A stretch of DNA of 7,092 bases from an uncultured Christensenellaceae bacterium. Lineage in GTDB: Bacteria; Bacillota; Clostridia; Christensenellales; Christensenellaceae. The DNA is taken from NCBI GenBank assembly GCA_934438035.1, contig CAKSBK010000053.1, forward strand, positions 1 through 7,092, given 5' to 3'. The stretch's first letter is position 1, and each line of letters starts with the position of its first letter. Below the pieces are notes generated by a model. The model saw nothing but the letters and a program-made list of their open reading frames with translations, searched no databases and was not told the DNA's origin. Both the position numbers and the translations under genes were made by a program. This document shows positions 1 to 6,282 of this stretch, in pieces.

Positions 1-629
1 ACTACGCCGGTGCCGTGGTCAATAAAGAAATAATCGCCTATAGTTGCGCCGGGGTGAATGTCTATTCCCGTTTTTTGGTGAGCATATTCCGTCATTATTC
101 TGGGAATAAGAGGAACGCCGAGAGTAAAAAGCTTGTGTGCCATGCGGTAAATTGTTATCGCCTCCATGGAGGGGTACCCTAAAAGTATTTCCTCCATGTA
201 TAAAGCGGCGGGGTCGCCCATATATGCCGCCTGCATATCCGTGGTTAAAACTCTGCGGATTTCCGGTATTGAGCGCATAAATTTAAGGGTAATTTCGTCT
301 GATTTAGCGTTGCAGGAATCGCACTTTTCCGCAGTCTTGTCCTCGGAGCAGTTGTTTACAAGTACTTCGTTAATTATTTTGTTTAACAGCATTGCCGAGG
401 TGTTCAGGCGGTTTTCTACCTGTATGTTGAGGTAATGGCGCGTTGCGAGTTCCTTTTCATATAAGGTGGGAAACAGCGCCGCCCTTAATTCCTCGACGAG
501 GTTTACTACTTTTTTTCTTAAGCCGAAGCCTCCGATATTATCCTTTAAAAATTGCTCGGTATTTAAAGAGACAAGCTCGTCAGCCATGGAAATGGCTTCA
601 TGTCTCATCCATTCTTTTACAGTTTCCAT
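1..629 (-). CDS. cysE: Serine O-acetyltransferase, N-terminal part (3' end beyond window)
   Basis: Transfers acetyl from acetyl-CoA to L-serine, giving O-acetylserine, the first step of cysteine synthesis; cytoplasmic. The minus strand is open from the ATG at 627-629 to the window edge (209 complete codons, no stop). An alpha-helical N-terminal domain fills roughly residues 1-190. It includes the segment DMQAAYMGDPAA (131-142) and GYPSMEAI (151-158), followed by the start of the left-handed beta-helix, IHPGATIGDYFFIDHGTGVV. D204-H205 match the catalytic Asp-His pair of CysE (D157/H158 in E. coli). The long N-terminal domain looks more like the EpsC-type enzymes of anaerobes and Firmicutes than short CysE. 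An odd feature is a cysteine cluster at C94, C103 and C106. The start is supported by GGAGGT five bases upstream and by its own promoter. A sulfur-responsive leader such as a T-box was not seen. The family call is firm; the cysE/epsC naming is less so. Confidence 0.93.
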   Translation of the reverse strand, partial: METVKEWMRHEAISMADELVSLNTEQFLKDNIGGFGLRKKVVNLVEELRAALFPTLYEKELATRHYLNIQVENRLNTSAMLLNKIINEVLVNNCSEDKTAEKCDSCNAKSDEITLKFMRSIPEIRRVLTTDMQAAYMGDPAALYMEEILLGYPSMEAITIYRMAHKLFTLGVPLIPRIMTEYAHQKTGIDIHPGATIGDYFFIDHGTGV

Positions 630-634
630 TACAT

Positions 635-640
635 ACCTCC
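635..640 (-). promoter_or_regulatory. Ribosome binding site of cysE
   Basis: GGAGGT on the minus strand, five bases before the ATG at 629. It fixes the start of the serine acetyltransferase, whose N-terminus begins METVKEWMRHEA. Confidence 0.8.
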
Positions 641-656
641 AAAAAAGCTTATACTT

Positions 657-684
657 ATTATATACAATTAAAGCGTCTTTGCAA
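657..684 (-). promoter_or_regulatory. Sigma-A type promoter of cysE
   Basis: On the minus strand, TTGCAA (679-684, -35) and TATAAT (657-662, -10) are separated by 16 bases. Transcription would begin near position 650, leaving a leader of only about 20 bases before the cysE ATG. That is too short for a riboswitch or T-box, so any regulation from this promoter should be at initiation. It lies downstream of the terminator at 724-755, which supports cysE being independent of the membrane-protein gene. Confidence 0.65.
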
Positions 685-723
685 ACTTGTTTTTAATAAA
701 AAACCGCTTAATGACGTTAAAGT

Positions 724-755
724 AAAAAGCCGCCTGCCGTTAGGCGGGCGACTTT
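724..755 (-). terminator. Intrinsic terminator of the membrane-protein transcript
   Basis: On the minus strand a GC-rich stem, CCGCCT (742-747) pairing with AGGCGG (730-735) around a six-base loop, is followed by CTTTTTACTTT. Flanking AAAG and CTTT arms can extend the pairing. The T-run is on the minus-strand side only, so it acts in that direction. It is the most plausible end of the transcript from the gene at 871-1470 and insulates the cysE promoter just downstream. Confidence 0.6.
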
Positions 756-786
756 CATAGAGGAAAAATGAAACGGGAAACTTTCG

Positions 787-810
787 GATACCGTTTTTTA
801 ATTCGGTATC
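787..810 (-). repeat. Perfect 7-bp inverted repeat in the intergenic spacer
   Basis: GATACCG (787-793) and CGGTATC (804-810) form a perfect seven-base-pair stem around a ten-base T/A-rich loop. It lies between the end of the membrane-protein gene and the terminator. The sequence can alternatively pair AAACGG (771-776) with CCGTTT (791-796), which overlaps the left arm, so the two folds exclude each other. Function unknown; strand assigned to the likely transcript. Confidence 0.5.
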
Positions 811-870
811 TGATAGTATTATTGACGCTTCACCGTTTTTTATACATTATTTAAAAAATTTTTTCGCGCA

Positions 871-1470
871 TTATTTTTTTGCCGTGCGCGGAGCGGTAAA
901 GACAAGCTGAATTATAAAGCCTATAAGCCCGAGAATTATGGTGGCTATGCTTATTACAAGAGAAAAACCGCTAAGCATGCTTAAAGCCGCTTCTTTTCCG
1001 GAAAAGCCGGTCGATATTGCGCTTATAAGAAAACAAAGCGAAAAGCATACGGCGTAAGCGCCGGTATATGCGGTTACAAACGAAAGATAGACTCTTCTTG
1101 TTTTAAGCGCAAACACGCCGAAGAGAACTGCGAGGAACACGGTTATAACCGTTCCCAGCATGCTGCCGGGAAGCGAAACGTAACTGGTAATGAAAACTCC
1201 CAAAACCGCGCCGAAGCTTGCGCCTACGCAGAATATTCCCACGAGAAAGAAAAAGTGAGCGAGAACGCCGGCGATTATTCCGAGCACCAGGCTTATTATA
1301 ATCTGCGGGGCAAGCCCGAGCTCGCCTAAAGCCATAAACGCCGCGCAGAAGGTAATAAGCGCGGAGCTTACGGTTAAAAGCTTCTTTAATTTTTTATATC
1401 CCCAAAATGTAAAAAGCAGGCCTAAAACAAGGGCAAAAACGCTCATTATGATTTCGGCAATCATATCCAT
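871..1470 (-). CDS. Small seven-helix integral membrane protein of unknown function
   Basis: A 199-residue, strongly hydrophobic protein. Seven likely membrane helices can be read at about 4-23, 31-49, 55-73, 75-95, 103-122, 128-152 and 166-191, with short basic connectors such as GYKKLKK (24-30) and KTRR (123-126). No catalytic motif, signal cleavage site or ligand-binding residues stand out. The Gly/Ala/Ser-rich helices with a GYKKLKK turn after the first helix loosely resemble the DUF4203/TMEM198-like family, but this rests on recall of overall pattern, not on a search. The first ATG is chosen because an AAGAGGTG ribosome binding site lies about ten bases upstream; a second in-frame ATG two codons later is less well spaced. 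It is divergent from asd and has its own promoter, so nothing in the context assigns a role. Confidence 0.82.
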   Translation of the reverse strand: MDMIAEIIMSVFALVLGLLFTFWGYKKLKKLLTVSSALITFCAAFMALGELGLAPQIIISLVLGIIAGVLAHFFFLVGIFCVGASFGAVLGVFITSYVSLPGSMLGTVITVFLAVLFGVFALKTRRVYLSFVTAYTGAYAVCFSLCFLISAISTGFSGKEAALSMLSGFSLVISIATIILGLIGFIIQLVFTAPRTAKK

Positions 1471-1505
1471 ATGTAAAACACCTCTTGATTTTTATGATTA
1501 TATTG

Positions 1506-1534
1506 ATTATAGATTATTTTCCTTGTGCAGTAAA
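1506..1534 (-). promoter_or_regulatory. Probable promoter of the membrane-protein gene
   Basis: On the minus strand, TTTACT (1529-1534) is followed after 17 bases by a perfect TATAAT (1506-1511). The -35 matches four of six consensus bases. The start would fall near 1500, about 30 bases before the ATG at 1470. Its -35 overlaps the left arm of the AT-rich imperfect palindrome at 1533-1560. Confidence 0.45.
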
Positions 1535-1574
1535 GTGAATAAATCTTAATATATACACTTTTCGGTGAATAAAT
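1533..1574. repeat. AT-rich palindrome and direct repeat between divergent promoters
   Basis: An imperfect 28-bp palindrome (1533-1560) has AAGTG and CACTT ends. GTGAATAAAT occurs at 1535-1544 and again at 1565-1574, exactly 30 bases apart, about three helical turns. The arrangement sits between the divergent promoters and touches the minus-strand -35. It could be an operator, but AT-rich spacers produce such patterns by chance. Confidence 0.3.
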
Positions 1575-1602
1575 ATGTAATACGGCATGCGTAGGCGAAA
1601 AC

Positions 1603-1614
1603 TTGCGCGCGCAA
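1603..1614. promoter_or_regulatory. Perfect 12-bp palindrome abutting the asd -35 box
   Basis: TTGCGCGCGCAA is a perfect palindrome ending at the base immediately before the TTGACA -35 of asd. Its position suits an operator or activator site. It is GC-rich in an otherwise AT-rich spacer. No regulator is identified. Confidence 0.35.
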
Positions 1615-1644
1615 TTGACAGGGCTTGCTTTTTGGTGCTATACT
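1615..1644 (+). promoter_or_regulatory. Sigma-A type promoter of the asd-dapA-dapB-uvrC cluster
   Basis: A perfect TTGACA (1615-1620) and TATACT (1639-1644) are separated by 18 bases. Transcription would begin near 1651, giving a leader of about 73 bases before the asd ATG. This leader is too short for the lysine riboswitch often found before such genes and shows only one weak hairpin (1658-1673). It is the only clear promoter found ahead of the four-gene cluster. Confidence 0.7.
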
Positions 1645-1711
1645 AATAAAAATCATAGAAAGAAACGCCTTTCAAAGCGATTTTAAATATACGGTTTATA
1701 ATTATTTTTAC

Positions 1712-1717
1712 GGAGGT
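1712..1717 (+). promoter_or_regulatory. Ribosome binding site of asd
   Basis: GGAGGT, seven to eight bases before the ATG at 1724. It rules out the upstream TTG at 1625 as the start. Confidence 0.8.
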
Positions 1718-1723
1718 ATTTTT

Positions 1724-2722
1724 ATGAAAGAATATAATGTTGCAGTCGTCGGCGCAACGGGCATGGTCGGAAGAAAGTTTCTTCAGGTTTTAGAGGAAAA
1801 AAAGCTTCCCGTTAAGAATTACTATTTGTTTGCTTCCAAGCGCAGCGCAGGCAAAAAAGTAGAATTTATGGGGAAAGAATATACTATTTTAGAGCTTACG
1901 GAAACCTGTTTTGACGGCAAAGATATAGACATAGCTCTTTTCAGCGCAGGCGGAGATACCTCCCTTAAATATGCTCCCTGCGCGGCGCGCGCGGGCGCTG
2001 TGGTTATAGACAATTCTTCCGCATGGAGAATGAAGGACGACGTTCCGCTTGTAGTTCCCGAGGTTAACCCGGAGGATATAGAGTGGAATCACGGAATTAT
2101 CGCAAATCCGAATTGTTCAACAATTCAGGCGGTTGTCGCGCTAAAGCCCCTTCATGATCTTTACAAAATTAAGAGAGTGGTTTATTCCACATATCAGGCG
2201 GTTTCAGGCGCGGGAATGGGCGGCTACGACGACCTTAAAAACGGAATTGCGGGTGAAGCTCCTAAAAAGTTCAATCACCCGATTTTCGGAAACTGCTTGC
2301 CGCAGATAGACGTTTTTACGGATAACGGCTATACAAAAGAAGAAATGAAGATGGTTAACGAGACGCAGAAAATTCTTCATGACAAGGACATTAAGGTTAC
2401 CGCAACCACCGTCCGCGTCCCTGTTTTCTACGGTCACAGCGAATCCATTAACGTTGAATTTGAAAAGCCCTTTGAGCTTTCCGAGCTTAAGGCGGCACTT
2501 GCTGCGGCTCCGGGAATAGTTGTTGTAGACGATCCGAAAAACGAGGAATATCCCATGGCTTTAGACGCAGAGGATAAGGATGAGGTTTTTGTCGGCAGAA
2601 TAAGAAGAGATTTTACCGTGGAAAGCGGCGTAAATCTTTGGGTTGTTGCTGATAATATAAGAAAAGGAGCGGCTACAAACGCCGTTCAAATAGCTGAAAA
2701 GATAATAAATAAAGGACTTTGA
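1724..2722 (+). CDS. asd: Aspartate-semialdehyde dehydrogenase
   Basis: Reduces L-4-aspartyl phosphate with NADPH to L-aspartate 4-semialdehyde, the branch point to lysine/diaminopimelate, threonine and methionine; cytoplasmic. The 332-residue length is normal. The N-terminal nucleotide-binding fold has the GATGMVG loop at residues 10-16. NPNCSTIQ carries the catalytic cysteine C131, SGAGMGG lies at 161-167, and RVPVFYGHSE carries the probable acid/base histidine H238. The ATG at 1724 is chosen over an upstream in-frame TTG at 1625. GGAGG sits at 1712-1716, the family's conserved beta strand begins right after it, and the upstream extension would overlap the promoter. First gene of the cluster; dapA follows after 15 bases. 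Confidence 0.97.
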   Translation: MKEYNVAVVGATGMVGRKFLQVLEEKKLPVKNYYLFASKRSAGKKVEFMGKEYTILELTETCFDGKDIDIALFSAGGDTSLKYAPCAARAGAVVIDNSSAWRMKDDVPLVVPEVNPEDIEWNHGIIANPNCSTIQAVVALKPLHDLYKIKRVVYSTYQAVSGAGMGGYDDLKNGIAGEAPKKFNHPIFGNCLPQIDVFTDNGYTKEEMKMVNETQKILHDKDIKVTATTVRVPVFYGHSESINVEFEKPFELSELKAALAAAPGIVVVDDPKNEEYPMALDAEDKDEVFVGRIRRDFTVESGVNLWVVADNIRKGAATNAVQIAEKIINKGL

Positions 2723-2724
2723 TT

Positions 2725-2734
2725 GGGGGAAGGG
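2725..2734 (+). promoter_or_regulatory. Purine-rich ribosome binding site of dapA
   Basis: GGGGGAAGGG fills most of the 15-base gap between the asd stop and the ATG at 2738, so the two genes are likely translationally coupled. It supports 2738 rather than the in-frame TTG at 2723 that directly follows the asd stop. Confidence 0.65.
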
Positions 2735-2737
2735 TAT

Positions 2738-3616
2738 ATGAGTATTTTTACAGGCGCAGCCGTTGCGCTTATAACTCCGTTTACCGAGGACGGCGTTAAC
2801 ATTCCCGAGCTTAAAAGGCTTATTGATTTCCAGATTGACGGCGGCATAGACGCTATAGTTCTCTGCGGAACGACGGGAGAGCCTGCCACCATGACGGAAG
2901 AGGAAAAGAAGACGGTTATAGTAGAGGGAATAAACCACATTAAAAGCAGGGTTCCCGTTATAGTCGGCACGGGCGCAAATTGTACGGCAAACGCCGTTAA
3001 AATGAGCAAATTTGCCGAGGAGGCGGGCGCGGACGCTTTGCTGATAGTAACTCCTTACTATAACAAATGCTCGCAGAGCGGACTTATCGCTCACTATACG
3101 GCGATAATGGACGCTGTAAATATTCCGTGCGTTCTTTATAACGTTCCTTCAAGAACGGGCGTTAACGTTAAGCCGGAAACGCTTTATAAATTATGTAAGC
3201 ACAGAAACTGCGCCGCAATGAAGGAGGCAAGCGGAAATATTTCTCAGGTTGCGGAAATGGCAAGGCTTTGTAACGACTATATTGACCTTTACTCCGGAAA
3301 CGACGATCAAATCGTTCCGCTTATGAGCTTAGGCGGAAAGGGCGTTATATCCGTTCTTGCAAATATTGCGCCTAAGGCTGCGCACGATATTGCCGCTTTA
3401 TATCTTGAGGGAGACGTTAAAAAGGCGTGCGAGCTGCAGCTTTATTACAAGCCTTTAATAGACGCTCTTTTCTGCGACGTTAACCCCATACCCGTTAAAA
3501 CTGCGGCAAACCTCATGGGCTTTAACGCAGGGCCGCTGCGCTTACCCTTAAGCGAGATGAGCGAGGAAGCTGCGGAAAAATTAAAGGGCGTTCTTAAGAC
3601 CTACGGTCTTGTGTGA
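2738..3616 (+). CDS. dapA: 4-hydroxy-tetrahydrodipicolinate synthase
   Basis: Condenses pyruvate with L-aspartate semialdehyde, the first committed step to diaminopimelate and lysine; cytoplasmic, a TIM-barrel enzyme normally working as a tetramer. The 292-residue length is normal. Visible hallmarks are GTTGE with T45 and T46, YY at 107-108, YNVPSRTG with Y134 and R139, and the Schiff-base lysine K162 in MKEASG. At positions matching the E. coli lysine-feedback site (S48, H53, H56, E84), this protein has P49, E54, K57 and N85, while N81 and Y107 are kept. From family knowledge this suggests weak or absent lysine inhibition, as in many Gram-positive enzymes. The ATG at 2738 is preferred to a TTG five codons earlier because of the purine-rich site and the conserved MSIFTGAAVALITPF start. 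dapB begins nine bases after its stop. Confidence 0.97.
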   Translation: MSIFTGAAVALITPFTEDGVNIPELKRLIDFQIDGGIDAIVLCGTTGEPATMTEEEKKTVIVEGINHIKSRVPVIVGTGANCTANAVKMSKFAEEAGADALLIVTPYYNKCSQSGLIAHYTAIMDAVNIPCVLYNVPSRTGVNVKPETLYKLCKHRNCAAMKEASGNISQVAEMARLCNDYIDLYSGNDDQIVPLMSLGGKGVISVLANIAPKAAHDIAALYLEGDVKKACELQLYYKPLIDALFCDVNPIPVKTAANLMGFNAGPLRLPLSEMSEEAAEKLKGVLKTYGLV

Positions 3617-3625
3617 GGTGAACCA

Positions 3626-4384
3626 ATGCTTAGAATTGCGGTTTGCGGAATAAACGGAAAAATGGGGCAGGTGCTTGCGGGCGTCATTAAGAAGGACGAA
3701 AATACTGAGCTTTCTTTCGGCGTTGACGTCGTTACGGACGCATATGATAACAATGTTCCCGTTTACTCCGATATTTTACAGGCGGGGGGAAACGACGCGG
3801 ACGTTATAATAGACTTTTCACGTCCCTCGGCGCTCAAAGACAACCTTGAATATGCGGTAAAAAATAAAAAGCCCATAGTTATATGCACAACGGGATATTC
3901 CGAGGAAGAAAAGCAAATGATTAACGATGCGGCGAAAAAAACCGCGGTGTTCTTCTCTGCGAATATGTCGCTCGGCGTAAATCTGCAAATGAAGCTGCTT
4001 ATGAGCGCATGCGCGTTATACGGCGGAAAAGCGGATATTGAAATAATCGAAAAGCACCACAATAAAAAGGCGGACGCTCCTTCGGGAACGGCGCTTATGC
4101 TTGCAGACGCAATAAACGAGGCTTGCGGCGGAATATACACCTATAAATACGGCAGAGCGCCGGGAGAGGGCAAAAGAAAGCCCAACGAAATAGGTATTCA
4201 CGCCGTAAGAGGCGGCTCTATAGTGGGCGAGCATGACGTAATGTTTATTACGGACAGCGAGATTGTGACTATATCTCATCAGGCGCAGTCCAAAGAGGTT
4301 TTTGCGGACGGAGCGGTTGCCGCGGCAAAATATATTGCAAAAAAGCCTGCGGGGTTCTATAACATGAGCACCATGCTGGGCTAA
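3626..4384 (+). CDS. dapB: 4-hydroxy-tetrahydrodipicolinate reductase
   Basis: Uses NAD(P)H to reduce the DapA product to tetrahydrodipicolinate; cytoplasmic. The 252-residue length is within the family range. The N-terminal Rossmann fold starts with GINGKMG (8-14). The C-terminal catalytic domain carries EKHHNKKADAPSGTA (142-156), with H144, H145 and K148 matching the E. coli catalytic H159, H160 and K163. The later block GIHAVRGGSIVGEHDVMF (190-207) is also typical. The ribosome binding site GAGGTG overlaps the dapA stop codon, so translation is probably coupled. uvrC begins eight bases after the stop. No defect is visible. Confidence 0.97.
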   Translation: MLRIAVCGINGKMGQVLAGVIKKDENTELSFGVDVVTDAYDNNVPVYSDILQAGGNDADVIIDFSRPSALKDNLEYAVKNKKPIVICTTGYSEEEKQMINDAAKKTAVFFSANMSLGVNLQMKLLMSACALYGGKADIEIIEKHHNKKADAPSGTALMLADAINEACGGIYTYKYGRAPGEGKRKPNEIGIHAVRGGSIVGEHDVMFITDSEIVTISHQAQSKEVFADGAVAAAKYIAKKPAGFYNMSTMLG

Positions 4385-4392
4385 AGGAGTTT

Positions 4393-6228
4393 ATGCGCAC
4401 AGATATAAGCGAAAAGATTTCTTATAAACTGAAAACTTTGCCTAAAAGCCCGGGCGTCTATATAATGAAGGACGCTTCGGGCACTGTTATATATGTCGGC
4501 AAGGCGAGAATACTTCCGAACAGAGTACGGCAGTATTTCGGCGGGGGCGCCCAGCAGGCTAAGGTGCAGGCGATGATAGATCACATAGATGATTTTGATT
4601 ACGTAATCACCTCAAGCGAGCTGGAGGCGCTCGTTTTGGAATGCAATTTAATAAAGCAATACCAGCCGTATTACAATATTCTTTTAAGAGATGATAAGCA
4701 GTTTCCTTATGTGCGAATAGATACTAAAAAGTCCTTTCCGAGAATTGAGATAGTAAGAAGAGTCGCCCCCGATAAAGCGAGATATTTCGGACCTTACATT
4801 GCGGCGCATTCCGTTAAGGAGGTTTTGGAGGCGGTTTACTCGATTTTCCCTTTAAGAACCTGCAAGAGGGATTTCGATAAACCCTTTAGGCAGAGCCGGC
4901 CCTGTATGTATTACCAAATGGGAAGGTGCAAGGCGCCGTGCATGGGCTATGTTACAAAAGAAGAATATAACGGACTTGTGGAGGGCGTTTGCGACCTTCT
5001 CGGCGGAAAATACGGGGAGCTTAAAAGAAGCCTTACGGAGCAGATGAACGCCGCCGCAGAGGAGCTACAATATGAAAGAGCGGCGGTTTTAAGGGATAAG
5101 CTTAAAGCCGTTGACAGAATAATGCAAAAACAGAAGGCGGGGCTTCCAAACCTTAACGATACGGATATTTTTGCAGCCGCAGCGGGGGAGGATACGTCAA
5201 TCGTTCAGGCGTTTTTCATACGCGACGGCAAGCTTTCCCGCGCGGAAAAGTTTAGCCTTTCGGGAGCGCAGAGCGAAGCGGAGGCGATAGAGAGCTTTTT
5301 AAAGCAGTATTATTCCGTTTCCGGCTCCGTCCCCAAAAAAATATACGTTCATCCCGAGCTTTTTGAGGGGGAGATAATTTCGCAGTGGCTCTCAAAAATA
5401 AGGGGCTCCAAGGCGGAGATTGTTACTCCCAAAAAGGGCGGGAACAAAAATCTCTGCGACCTTGCGGAGAAAAATGCGAGGGAGGCTTTAAAAAGAAAAG
5501 AGGATTCCGAACGCATTAAGTATGAGCGTACGGTGGGCGCCGCGCAGGGCCTCGGGGATATTTTAAAAATAGGCTATATACGCAGAATGGAGTGTTACGA
5601 CATTTCAAACACCCAGGGAACGGACAGCGTAGCGAGCATGGTTGTTTTTACGGACGGCAAGCCGGATAAAAAGGAATACCGCCGTTTCAGAATAAAGACC
5701 GTAGAGGGGCCTAACGATTTTGCGAGCATGAGAGAAGTGTTAACGAGGCGTTTAACCGAGGGCTTTAATGCGGAGGAGCACGATAACGGCTTCGGTGCGA
5801 TGCCGGATTTAATTGTAATAGACGGCGGAAAAGGGCAGCTTTCAAGCGCGGTGGAAATTCTTGAAAGCATGGGCCTTGAAGACGTAAACGTGGTAGGCCT
5901 TGCGAAGAGGGAGGAGGAGATTTTTCGCCCGTATATAAGCGAGCCCATAGTGCTTGATAAATCCTCAAAGGAGCTTAGGCTTATAACAGCCATAAGAGAC
6001 GAGGCTCACAGGTTTGCGATAACCTATCACAGAAACAGGAGGGAAAAGAGGACTATAAGCTCCGAGCTTGATAAAATTAAGGGCGTGGGAGAAAAAAGAA
6101 GGAAGCTTTTAATAGAGCGCTTTAAAGACGTCGAGAGTATTAAAAACGCCTCTATTGAAGAGCTTAATGCGGTTTCGGGGATAAACATAACGACCGCAAG
6201 AGAAATTTATAAATACTTTCACGAATAA
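4393..6228 (+). CDS. uvrC: Excinuclease ABC subunit C
   Basis: The incision subunit of UvrABC nucleotide excision repair; it binds UvrB on damaged DNA and cuts on both sides. At 611 residues it is full length. An N-terminal GIY-YIG nuclease domain (about 15-100) contains GVYIM, IYVGKAR and the metal-binding E76. C157, C171, C179 and C183 match the four-cysteine region reported to bind an iron-sulfur cluster in UvrC. A UVR motif that contacts UvrB lies at about 210-247. The RNase H-like nuclease domain has D403 (YDISNTQG), D477 (VIDGGKGQ) and DEAHR with H539. Paired helix-hairpin-helix motifs occupy about 557-611. The site AAAGGAG overlaps the dapB stop, with only about three bases to the ATG, which implies coupling. 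No promoter of its own was seen. Its tail-end place in a diaminopimelate cluster looks like co-transcription, not a shared function. Confidence 0.97.
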   Translation: MRTDISEKISYKLKTLPKSPGVYIMKDASGTVIYVGKARILPNRVRQYFGGGAQQAKVQAMIDHIDDFDYVITSSELEALVLECNLIKQYQPYYNILLRDDKQFPYVRIDTKKSFPRIEIVRRVAPDKARYFGPYIAAHSVKEVLEAVYSIFPLRTCKRDFDKPFRQSRPCMYYQMGRCKAPCMGYVTKEEYNGLVEGVCDLLGGKYGELKRSLTEQMNAAAEELQYERAAVLRDKLKAVDRIMQKQKAGLPNLNDTDIFAAAAGEDTSIVQAFFIRDGKLSRAEKFSLSGAQSEAEAIESFLKQYYSVSGSVPKKIYVHPELFEGEIISQWLSKIRGSKAEIVTPKKGGNKNLCDLAEKNAREALKRKEDSERIKYERTVGAAQGLGDILKIGYIRRMECYDISNTQGTDSVASMVVFTDGKPDKKEYRRFRIKTVEGPNDFASMREVLTRRLTEGFNAEEHDNGFGAMPDLIVIDGGKGQLSSAVEILESMGLEDVNVVGLAKREEEIFRPYISEPIVLDKSSKELRLITAIRDEAHRFAITYHRNRREKRTISSELDKIKGVGEKRRKLLIERFKDVESIKNASIEELNAVSGINITTAREIYKYFHE

Positions 6229-6239
6229 TAAAGAATAAA

Positions 6240-6282
6240 AAAAGGCATCCTAACAAAAAACATTTTTTGGGAGGATGCTTTT
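6240..6282 (+). promoter_or_regulatory. Hairpin burying the rubrerythrin ribosome binding site; possible uvrC terminator
   Basis: GCATCC (6245-6250) pairs with GGATGC (6273-6278), extended outward by AAAA/TTTT across a one-base bulge. Pairing extends inward by T6251-A6272, two A-G mismatches, C6254-G6269 and an A5/T5 stem. The Shine-Dalgarno sequence GGGAGG (6269-6274), eight bases before the ATG at 6283, lies wholly inside the right arm. The stem ends in CTTTT and then the start codon. It may therefore act as a weak intrinsic terminator for uvrC, a translational block on rubrerythrin, or both. Confidence 0.6.

Noticed and set aside
166..760. Plus-strand open frames at 166-435, 443-760 and 466-696
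   Set aside because: They lie wholly or mostly antisense to the clear serine acetyltransferase gene and the spacer beyond it, and their translations resemble no family.
630..870. T-box or SAM riboswitch controlling cysE
   Set aside because: The T-box antiterminator core (AGGGTGG-type) and SAM-riboswitch landmarks are not visible, and a good promoter lies only about 28 bases before the cysE start codon.
1625..1723. In-frame TTG extension of asd by 33 residues
   Set aside because: It overlaps the promoter, has no ribosome binding site, and the extra residues do not resemble the family, while GGAGG and ATG at 1724 fit well.
1645..1723. Lysine riboswitch or other large leader element before asd
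   Set aside because: The leader is only about 73 bases with one five-base-pair hairpin (1658-1673), far short of the lysine riboswitch.
2723..2737. TTG start of dapA directly after the asd stop
   Set aside because: The five extra residues are encoded by the purine-rich ribosome binding site itself; the ATG at 2738 gives the normal N-terminus.
2561..3094. Minus-strand open frame of 177 codons across asd and dapA
   Set aside because: It is antisense to two conserved enzymes with intact catalytic motifs and has low-complexity, non-protein-like content; a shadow frame.
5595..5993. Minus-strand open frame of 132 codons inside uvrC
   Set aside because: It is antisense to the UvrC nuclease domain with all its motifs in place; no ribosome site or family resemblance.
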